Shown here: positions 6,256 through 11,240 of the stretch, in pieces
Position numbering within the stretch: the stretch's first letter is position 1
Layout of the letters: the number at the start of each line of letters is the position of its first letter
Source: Coriobacteriia bacterium
GTDB lineage: Bacteria; Actinomycetota; Coriobacteriia; WRKU01; WQUG01
Assembly (NCBI GenBank): GCA_009785705.1
Contig: WQVS01000043.1
Span: 1 to 11,240 of the forward strand
DNA length: 11,240 nt
Direction: 5' to 3'
Notes under the pieces: model-generated
What the model was told of the DNA's origin: nothing
Database searches by the model: none
What the model saw: the letters and a program-made list of their open reading frames with translations, nothing else
Position numbers and translations under genes: made by a program

Positions 6256-7548
6256 ATGGCAGATACTCTAACAACAACTGCAGCTTCTTCAGTAAAACAG
6301 CAGGCACAGGCTGCAAAGCAGGCAGCACAGTTTCTGGCGGCTGCACCGATTGAAGTGCGCAATGGCGCATTGGCAGCAATGTCTGAAGAATTGCTGACGA
6401 ATGAAGAGATAATCCTTGCCGCAAACATGTTAGACATTGATGCTGCACGTGCAGAGGGCATCCATGAGAGCATGATTGATCGCCTCACCCTTAATCCTGA
6501 GCGTTTGGCAGGATGCAGGCAGGCACTTGCAGAACTGATAGCTTTTTCTGACGTTCTGGGTGAAGTTATTGAAGGTAGAACGATAGCTCAAGGAATCCGC
6601 ATGAAGCAAGTTCGTGTTCCGCTAGGTGTGGTAGGGATGATATATGAGGCACGTCCTAATGTGACCATTGATGCGGCAAGCATTGCTATAAAGACAGGAA
6701 ATACAATTCTCTTGCGCGGAGGAAAAATCGCGCAACAGACTAATGATGTTTTGGTAGACGTGTTGCGTAAGGCATTGGTGAAAGTTGGTTTGCCTGACGA
6801 AGCCTTGCAGAATCTTGATGCGACTAGTCGAGATTCGGCACATGAGCTCATGGGACTGCATGGTCTAGTAGACGTCTTGATTCCACGTGGGGGAGCAGGA
6901 CTCATCAAGAATGTCGTTGAGAACTCAAAGGTTCCTGTTATTGAAACGGGTACAGGCAACTGCCACGTTTATCTGCATGAGGCTGCAGACCTAGAGATGG
7001 CATTGTCGATTGTGATGAATGCAAAGACTCAACGTCCTAGTGTGTGTAATGCGGCAGAATCGCTTCTGATTGATGATTGGGCTGCGAAAGACCTGTTTCC
7101 ATCTATTGCGATGGCACTGGCAGATGCCGGCACAACTTTAGTTTGCGATGAGGCTTCAAAAGCTATCGCGGCAGCAGCTGGGGTTCCTGCTGACTTGTTG
7201 CGGGACGCGACTGAGGAAGACTGGGGCACAGAATACTTGGATATGACCATCAGCGTGAAACTTGTGAGTGATATTGATGAGGCAATCGCACACATTGACC
7301 AGTATGGCTCTTCGCACTCAGAAGCTATAGTTACAGATGACTATGCTGCTGCCCAAAAATTTAGTGCAGGAGTAGATGCGGCTGCTGTGTATGTAAATGC
7401 ATCAACACGCTTCTGTGACGGAGGACTCTTCGGTCTAGGCGCAGAGATTGGTATCTCAACCCAAAAACTGCATGCAAGAGGTCCTATGGGCGTAAAGGCA
7501 TTAACTTCCACAAAATACATACTGGAAGGTTCAGGCCAAATCCGTTGA
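6256..7548 (+). CDS. proA: Glutamate-5-semialdehyde dehydrogenase (gamma-glutamyl phosphate reductase)
   Basis: Reduces the ProB product with NADPH to glutamate-5-semialdehyde, which cyclises and is then reduced by ProC to proline; no proC is in this window. The 430 residues match the family's usual ~415-430. The ALDH-type fold shows GVVGMIYEARPNV (E131 to N135 included), the LRGGK nucleotide-binding segment, ETGTGNCHVY, and the catalytic cysteine C264 in RPSVCNAAE. Family members more often have GGS where GGK occurs here. AGAGGA (6243-6248) is 7 nt before the ATG. The gene lies 43 bp after proB with no terminator between, so proB and proA are expected on one transcript, matching their channelled consecutive reactions. 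Confidence 0.97.
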   Translation: MADTLTTTAASSVKQQAQAAKQAAQFLAAAPIEVRNGALAAMSEELLTNEEIILAANMLDIDAARAEGIHESMIDRLTLNPERLAGCRQALAELIAFSDVLGEVIEGRTIAQGIRMKQVRVPLGVVGMIYEARPNVTIDAASIAIKTGNTILLRGGKIAQQTNDVLVDVLRKALVKVGLPDEALQNLDATSRDSAHELMGLHGLVDVLIPRGGAGLIKNVVENSKVPVIETGTGNCHVYLHEAADLEMALSIVMNAKTQRPSVCNAAESLLIDDWAAKDLFPSIAMALADAGTTLVCDEASKAIAAAAGVPADLLRDATEEDWGTEYLDMTISVKLVSDIDEAIAHIDQYGSSHSEAIVTDDYAAAQKFSAGVDAAAVYVNASTRFCDGGLFGLGAEIGISTQKLHARGPMGVKALTSTKYILEGSGQIR

Positions 7549-7555
7549 TGGCACC

Positions 7556-7615
7556 TAGGCACTACACTGAAAAGCTCACGTGCTTTGCACACTTCACTTT
7601 CCGCTGTAGTGCCTA
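7556..7615. repeat. 60-bp element bounded by an 11-bp perfect inverted repeat, with an inner hairpin
   Basis: TAGGCACTACA (7556-7566) pairs exactly with TGTAGTGCCTA (7605-7615). Inside, AAAGC (7571-7575) and GCTTT (7582-7586) form a small hairpin around TCACGT; an alternative is GTGC-TTT-GCAC (7580-7590). It begins 8 bp after the proA stop and is not followed by a T-run, so it is not a classic intrinsic terminator. Its architecture resembles the 3837-3909 element, though the sequence differs. Confidence 0.7.
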
Positions 7616-7648
7616 TGCACTCATCAATGAATCTGCTCGAAAAGACTA

Positions 7649-7654
7649 GATAAT
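7649..7654 (+). promoter_or_regulatory. Possible -10 element for nadD
   Basis: GATAAT lies within TAGATAATGC, 26 nt before the nadD start codon, in the only sizeable gap between proA and nadD. No good -35 hexamer was found at the expected distance (ATGAAT at 7627-7632 is weak). If real, the leader would be about 20 nt. Confidence 0.3.
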
Positions 7655-7680
7655 GCTAGTGAATACGTAAAGGAAGATTA

Positions 7681-8301
7681 TTGGAAAACAATGATGGACT
7701 CAGAATAGGTGTGCTTGGGGGGACTTTTGACCCCATTCATATTGGGCATTTGCTTTGTGCTGAGGAAGCACTTCAGCAGTTTGACCTAGATAAAGTTATC
7801 TTCATGGTTGCAGGTAAGCCTGCTTTGAAAGATTTCAACAGCATCGCCAGCGCGCAGGATCGTTATTGGATGTGTTGCCTAGCTACAGCAGATAACCCCA
7901 ATTTCGAAGTATCTACTGTAGAGATTGACCGTGTCGGCACAACCTATACTATCGATACCCTGCGTGACCTGCATGCGCAACTAAACGATGAAGACGAACT
8001 TTTCTTTATCATGGGGGCTGATGCCCTGCGTGATGTTCCTCTGTGGAAAGATGCCCATCTTATAGATGACTACGCTCACTTTATTGTTACGGCTAGACCT
8101 GGCTATGATTTTGCTGAAGCAAAGGCGCTGCTCGCAAAGCGCCTGCCGCAATTTAACTATAATTTGATGGAAATACCCTCTCTAGATATATCATCATCTA
8201 TGATTCGTGAACGATTCAATCAGGGGCAGGGCAGCCGTTACCTCATGACAGAGGAGGTGGAGCACTATGCAACAGAGCGAGAGCTTTACACCTGGCAATA
8301 G
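7681..8301 (+). CDS. nadD: Nicotinate-nucleotide adenylyltransferase
   Basis: Transfers AMP from ATP to nicotinate mononucleotide, giving deamido-NAD, the committed adenylation step of NAD synthesis. The 206 residues are of normal length and show the nucleotidyltransferase motif GGTFDPIHIGH (13-23), the central FIMGADALRDVPLWKD (109-124), TARPG (137-141) and the C-terminal ISSSMIRERF (170-179). The start is TTG, not ATG: an in-frame stop at 7660-7662 leaves no ATG or GTG upstream of the motif, and AAAGGAAG (7669-7676) is correctly spaced. The 3' end overlaps yqeK by 35 nt. The order proA-nadD-yqeK-rsfS is widely conserved in Gram-positive bacteria. Confidence 0.96.
   Translation: MENNDGLRIGVLGGTFDPIHIGHLLCAEEALQQFDLDKVIFMVAGKPALKDFNSIASAQDRYWMCCLATADNPNFEVSTVEIDRVGTTYTIDTLRDLHAQLNDEDELFFIMGADALRDVPLWKDAHLIDDYAHFIVTARPGYDFAEAKALLAKRLPQFNYNLMEIPSLDISSSMIRERFNQGQGSRYLMTEEVEHYATERELYTWQ
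8252..8258 (+). promoter_or_regulatory. Consensus Shine-Dalgarno inside nadD that sets the yqeK start
   Basis: AGGAGGT is a full match to the anti-16S sequence and lies 8 nt before the ATG at 8267, within the nadD reading frame. It is the strongest ribosome-binding site in the window and supports the long-overlap start for yqeK. The same bases encode part of the NadD sequence TEEVEHY. Confidence 0.75.
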
Positions 8302-8911
8302 CCTTGGGGGCAGTGCAGGGAAATACGAATCCCTTGCAGAACGCGCCTTACCTCTACTGAAAGAGCGCCTTGACGATTATGGTTATCTGCATAGCTGCAA
8401 AGCTGCAGAGACAGCACGTGATTTAGCCTTTATCTATCAGGTCGATACAGAAGATGCTTACATTGCGACCTTGCTCCATGACTGGGATCGTGGTCAGCCA
8501 AAGGACTACTTGGTAGATGCTGCCCTTAAGATGGGCATTGAGATTACCCCTGAAGTTCTGGCAGCGCCACAGATTTTGCATGCCCACACAGGGGCAATGC
8601 AGGTGAAGCAATTGTTCCCAGAACTGCCAGAGAACATCATTATCGCCATTAGACATCACACCGTAGGCGATGAGAACATGAGCGACCTTGATAAACTGCT
8701 CTACGTAGCAGACATGATTGAGCCCACACGTTCAAGTCCGCGCGTATCGACCCTGCGTGAAATGGTAGGCACAATCGATTTAGACACCCTGTTTCAGCAG
8801 GCATATCAAGCAACAATGCTGCACTTGATTCATAATAGAAAGGTCATGCATCCACGTACCACAGAAGTCTGGAATGCACTTACCATGAAAGGAATACCTT
8901 CTAGTGACTAA
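8267..8911 (+). CDS. yqeK: YqeK-type HD-domain hydrolase, predicted symmetrical Ap4A hydrolase
   Basis: YqeK proteins are metal-dependent HD hydrolases; the Gram-positive family is known to cleave diadenosine tetraphosphate to two ADP. Visible metal-ligand candidates are H42 (LHSCKAAETA), H71-D72 (LLHDWDRG), H105 or H107 (ILHAHTGA), H130-H131 (RHHTVG) and D149 (YVADMIEPTR), in the family order. The 214 residues are slightly longer than the usual ~190 because of a polar N-terminal extension of about 18. The start is supported by a consensus Shine-Dalgarno at 8252-8258, giving a 35-nt overlap with nadD. It overlaps rsfS by 8 nt. The neighbourhood (NadD before, RsfS after) is the classic one for this family and is a major part of the call. 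Confidence 0.92.
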   Translation: MQQSESFTPGNSLGGSAGKYESLAERALPLLKERLDDYGYLHSCKAAETARDLAFIYQVDTEDAYIATLLHDWDRGQPKDYLVDAALKMGIEITPEVLAAPQILHAHTGAMQVKQLFPELPENIIIAIRHHTVGDENMSDLDKLLYVADMIEPTRSSPRVSTLREMVGTIDLDTLFQQAYQATMLHLIHNRKVMHPRTTEVWNALTMKGIPSSD

Positions 8912-9374
8912 GTCCAAACAAACTAAGCAGACCGCTGCAGAAGCAGGTAGCAAAAATCTAGTGAAAGTTGCCTTTGAAGCGGCGCTGGAGAAAAAGGCCA
9001 CTGATATCATGGCTCTTGATATGAAGGAGCTACTGGTCGTTACAGACTATTTCGTACTAGCGACAGGCAACAGCGATGTTCAAGTAAAGGCGATTGCTGA
9101 TGAAATCGAAAAGGAACTAAAAGAACAGTGTGGAGCAAAACCTGTCCATCGCGAAGGCGTTGACGAGGGTAAATGGGTCCTGTTGGACTACCTGGACATT
9201 GTTGTGCACCTCTTCCAGCCAGACTTCCGCGAAGAGTATCGCATCGAAGACCTGTGGTCACAGGCAAAAAAGCTCCGTGCACAGGTGCCCGAAAAGGCAG
9301 CGACTGATACTGCAGCTGCTACTGCAAATGCCGCTGATACTGCGACCGCTGCTGATGCAGAGGCTATTGCGTAA
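8904..9374 (+). CDS. rsfS: Ribosomal silencing factor RsfS with an Ala/Thr/Asp-rich tail
   Basis: RsfS (DUF143, YbeB/Iojap family) binds L14 on the 50S subunit and blocks subunit joining when nutrients are short. The conserved domain spans about residues 19-125: KKATDIMALDMKEL, TDYFVLATGNSDVQV (47-61), EGVDEGKWVLLDYLDIVVH and LFQPDFREEYRIEDLW (103-118). The start is GTG, overlapping yqeK by 8 nt, with AAAGGA (8888-8893) 10 nt upstream. The 156-residue length exceeds the usual 105-130 because of a basic N-terminus and a low-complexity tail (about 128-156) made almost only of A, T, D, N and E. Its stop shares a base with the next gene's ATG (TAATG). Confidence 0.95.
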   Translation: MTKSKQTKQTAAEAGSKNLVKVAFEAALEKKATDIMALDMKELLVVTDYFVLATGNSDVQVKAIADEIEKELKEQCGAKPVHREGVDEGKWVLLDYLDIVVHLFQPDFREEYRIEDLWSQAKKLRAQVPEKAATDTAAATANAADTATAADAEAIA

Positions 9375-10474
9375 TGCCTCGGCACATTCTACAGGTACGT
9401 GCGCGCTATATGCGCTACGCTGCCCATAGGACAAAAAAGCATCCACGATATAAAACTCTAGCACCTACTCTGGCACTGATTTTTGTAGCCCTAGTGTGGG
9501 GTGCAACTTTCGTAGTACAGGCAGATGCGCTAAAGGAATACCCTTTGTATGCTTTCTTGGCAGTACGCTTTGGTATAGCAGCACTTCTTCTCACGGTGTT
9601 GCAGCCCAGTGTTTTGCGAAAGTTATCATTCGATAATGTGAAGTTGGGCTTATCTGCTGGTGCACTTTTGGCTTTGGGCTACATCTTGCAAACAGCAAGT
9701 CTCTTGCCTGCAGATATGGGAGGAACTACTCCAGCACGTAGCGCCTTTCTCACGGGTGTTTATGTAATTCTTGTTCCCATATTTTTCTCAATCATAAAGA
9801 AGAAGCTGCCTGACTGGGGTGTACGTGTTGGCGTTGTTTTAGCGGTCGCAGGCTTGTGGGTGTTATCAGGTCTTAACTTAAGTAGTGGGGGAATCTATGA
9901 CTGGGTGCTGGGTGACACCTTGGTTCTTTTGGCAGCGCTTGCTTACACGGCGCATATGATTCTGCTTAGCTTCGCTAAAGAGAAGCACTCAACTTCAACC
10001 CTTGCCGTAATACAGTTAGCAACAATCGCGGTTGTAACAGCCTTTGCTTCGATACTTACAGGCGAGGTAGCAGGCATGCCCAGTGGTCAAACAGTATGGC
10101 TAGCACTACTGATTACGGGTATCTTAGGCTCAGCACTGGCCTTTGTTGTGCAAACTTGGGCACAGAAGACCCTGCTTCCTTCGCGTGTTGCACTAATCTT
10201 TGTACTTGAACCTGTTTTTGGTGGAATATTTGGCTGGTCTGTAGCGGGAGCAGTTGACATGCGAGAACTCGTAGGGGCTGCACTTCTCATAGGTGGTATC
10301 CTCTCGGCAGAAATTATAGCTGCAAGAAAGATGGACAAAAAAGGTGAGAGCTACCAACCAGCCTTAGAGGGCATCCCCGTCATCCCCAAATCAACAAAAG
10401 AAAAAGCAAAGATGCGCAGAAAGATGCGCAAAAGAATAAAGCAAAAGGGATCTGCAGACGACTTCCAAATATAG
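9374..10474 (+). CDS. DMT-superfamily EamA-type transporter, substrate unknown
   Basis: An inner-membrane permease of the drug/metabolite transporter superfamily. The 366 residues show about ten hydrophobic segments between residues 30 and 316 in two EamA halves. The first half has the typical VWGATFVV (41-48) and TGVYVILVPIF (127-137); the second has LLITGILGSALAFVVQTWAQ and IFVLEPVFGGIFGW. The core resembles the RhaT/YdcZ-like amino-acid or metabolite exporters, but substrate cannot be read off. A basic N-terminal stretch of about 27 residues precedes segment 1, and a lysine/arginine-rich C-terminal tail (about 339-358) follows the last segment, both unusual for the family. It overlaps rsfS by 1 nt; AGAGG (9359-9363) is a plausible ribosome-binding site. 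An internal ATG at 9410 is an alternative start. Confidence 0.9.
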   Translation: MPRHILQVRARYMRYAAHRTKKHPRYKTLAPTLALIFVALVWGATFVVQADALKEYPLYAFLAVRFGIAALLLTVLQPSVLRKLSFDNVKLGLSAGALLALGYILQTASLLPADMGGTTPARSAFLTGVYVILVPIFFSIIKKKLPDWGVRVGVVLAVAGLWVLSGLNLSSGGIYDWVLGDTLVLLAALAYTAHMILLSFAKEKHSTSTLAVIQLATIAVVTAFASILTGEVAGMPSGQTVWLALLITGILGSALAFVVQTWAQKTLLPSRVALIFVLEPVFGGIFGWSVAGAVDMRELVGAALLIGGILSAEIIAARKMDKKGESYQPALEGIPVIPKSTKEKAKMRRKMRKRIKQKGSADDFQI

Positions 10475-10476
10475 TA

Positions 10477-11025
10477 ATGCATAGAAAAAGAGGGTTCGTG
10501 AAAGATAAGCTTTTATCTAAAGAGATTATTAAGGGCACTTTGCGTACCTTTGCTATACAGGGAGCAGTTCTCGTTATTGCTTTGCCATTCCTTCTAGTCT
10601 CTCTTGCTATTGGGATGTTGCCTGTGGCTCTGATTGGTCCAATCGCCTATACATTTTTTGGCTACAAATTTATTAAACCTCTGCCGAAAAATAATTGGCT
10701 GCTAGTGCTAGGATTAGTGATAGCTCTATGCCTCCTATTTGGAGTTTCCTATACCCTTGGGCTAGTGCTAGGAAGCGATACTGCTCTGCAAGTAGAAAGC
10801 TCAGTATTTTTCTTTAATCATCAGGCGATTATGTTTGTTATAGTAACAGTCGGATACGTTGAATATTTTGTAAATTATACTCTTCTGGGAAATACAGCAT
10901 TTATGCCAAGAGATTTTTTTGGAGAAGACCTTGCCATTATGGCGTTTATTGCGATGTTCGTGCCTTCGGTTTTTATTTATTTGGGTCTATGTCTAAGGGT
11001 GCGACAACAACGCAGAAAGCAATAA
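10477..11025 (+). CDS. Uncharacterised membrane protein, four to five predicted helices
   Basis: I do not recognise this protein. The 182 residues have a basic, soluble N-terminus (about 1-24), hydrophobic segments near 25-45, 47-63, 74-98, 112-137 and 151-173, and an Arg/Lys-rich end (RVRQQRRKQ). This charge pattern suggests both ends face the cytoplasm if an even number of helices cross. No enzyme motif is visible. The gene begins 2 nt after the transporter stop. The start is uncertain: the ATG at 10477 lacks a ribosome-binding site, while a GTG at 10498 (residue 8) follows AAGAGGG at short spacing. Composition is visibly more A+T-rich than the upstream genes, partly because of Phe/Ile/Val codons. 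A 13-bp direct repeat (10701 and 10761) encodes LVLG twice. Confidence 0.75.
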   Translation: MHRKRGFVKDKLLSKEIIKGTLRTFAIQGAVLVIALPFLLVSLAIGMLPVALIGPIAYTFFGYKFIKPLPKNNWLLVLGLVIALCLLFGVSYTLGLVLGSDTALQVESSVFFFNHQAIMFVIVTVGYVEYFVNYTLLGNTAFMPRDFFGEDLAIMAFIAMFVPSVFIYLGLCLRVRQQRRKQ

Positions 11026-11030
11026 TAGCT

Positions 11031-11135
11031 ATGTTAGGTCAGTCAATAGTACGAATTTTACTAGGTTACGTGAAGCTCCTACGCCGCATCTTAATCGTAG
11101 GACTGACGGTACTTCTCAGAGCAAAAGAGAACTAG
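11031..11135 (+). CDS. Possible 34-residue hydrophobic/basic peptide
   Basis: A short ORF begins with ATG 5 nt after the preceding stop and runs to TAG at 11133-11135. The product would be strongly hydrophobic with interspersed Lys/Arg (for example LLGYVKLLRRILIVGL), like a single membrane-associated helix. There is no clear Shine-Dalgarno (only GAAAG near 11015), so translation would rely on coupling to the upstream gene. Part of the same stretch can also fold: TCCTACG (11077-11083) pairs with CGTAGGA (11096-11102). Chance is a fair alternative. Confidence 0.3.
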   Translation: MLGQSIVRILLGYVKLLRRILIVGLTVLLRAKEN

Positions 11136-11150
11136 TTAGCCAACTCTCTT
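11125..11150 (-). terminator. Weak terminator candidate for the minus-strand gene
   Basis: AAGAGA (11125-11130) pairs with TCTCTT (11145-11150), and an inner GTT/AAC stem closes on AGCC, with a 4-nt bulge on one side. Read on the minus strand, the stem begins at the stop codon of the gene ending at 11149 and runs into TCTCTTTTG, a modest U-rich tail. On the plus strand there is no T-run. Confidence 0.35.
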
Positions 11151-11240
11151 ATAGCTGTCCGTACAGCTCCTCCAAACTTTCAATATAGGCACGTAATGCT
11201 GGCTTTGCTGCTTTAGGGTCAGCATTTAAGTCTCCACCAG
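11149..11240 (-). CDS. C-terminal 29 residues of an unidentified minus-strand gene
   Basis: On the minus strand the frame is open from the window edge to a TAA at 11151-11149, encoding a tail that includes DPKAAKPALRAYIESLEELYG. The end is amphipathic and probably helical, with Glu/Leu heptad-like spacing. The fragment is too short to name a family. It faces the plus-strand genes, so this is a convergent junction. Support is the protein-like composition and the stem-loop placed directly after the stop. Confidence 0.5.
   Translation of the reverse strand, partial: GGDLNADPKAAKPALRAYIESLEELYGQL

Noticed and set aside
9130..9429. A 99-codon plus-strand open frame overlapping rsfS
   Set aside because: It is a frame shadow of rsfS, with a Cys/Ser/Leu-rich translation produced by the repetitive 3' end.

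Overview
The window looks like ordinary chromosomal DNA from a Gram-positive bacterium. Composition is moderate, near half G+C by eye. The best guess is the actinobacterial class Coriobacteriia (Atopobium/Olsenella-like), which is an inference. The supports are the gene order rplU-rpmA-obg-proB-proA-nadD-yqeK-rsfS, the actinobacterial-style Obg GTPase segment (PSVGKSS followed by AARPKIADYPFTT), and a base composition far below that of streptomycetes or mycobacteria. There is no transposase, integrase, phage gene, CRISPR array, tRNA or rRNA.

Layout. (1) Positions 1-3013 hold a plus-strand group: the 3' part of glmM (cell-wall amino-sugar synthesis), proS (prolyl-tRNA synthetase) and a MutT/NudG-like Nudix hydrolase. 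(2) A promoter (TTGAGG, 16 bp, TATAAT) near 3068-3095 begins the rplU-rpmA ribosomal protein pair, which ends at a strong intrinsic terminator at 3760-3793. (3) The 254 bp before obg carries two further large inverted repeats without U-tracts. (4) obg-proB-proA follow, with proB starting inside the end of obg; proB and proA make the proline precursor glutamate semialdehyde. (5) A 132-bp gap with another large inverted repeat separates proA from nadD-yqeK-rsfS and a DMT/EamA transporter. These four are chained by overlaps of 35, 8 and 1 nt, which suggests translational coupling. (6) The last kilobase holds an unrecognised 182-residue membrane protein, a possible 34-codon peptide, and the 3' end of a minus-strand gene that runs out of the window.

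How the genes fit together. The theme is growth and translation: ribosomal proteins L21 and L27, the ribosome-assembly GTPase Obg, the ribosome silencing factor RsfS, prolyl-tRNA synthetase, NAD synthesis (NadD), Ap4A removal (YqeK) and nucleotide-pool cleaning (Nudix). Proline supply (ProB, ProA) and proline charging (ProS) lie close together.

Most notable. No large new system is evident. The points that stand out are a prolyl-tRNA synthetase lacking the INS editing domain, a glutamate 5-kinase lacking the PUA domain, and unexplained hairpin-forming elements in the rpmA-obg and proA-nadD gaps. A terminator-like hairpin sits directly on the predicted rplU start site, and the 3' end has an uncharacterised membrane protein plus a possible micropeptide.
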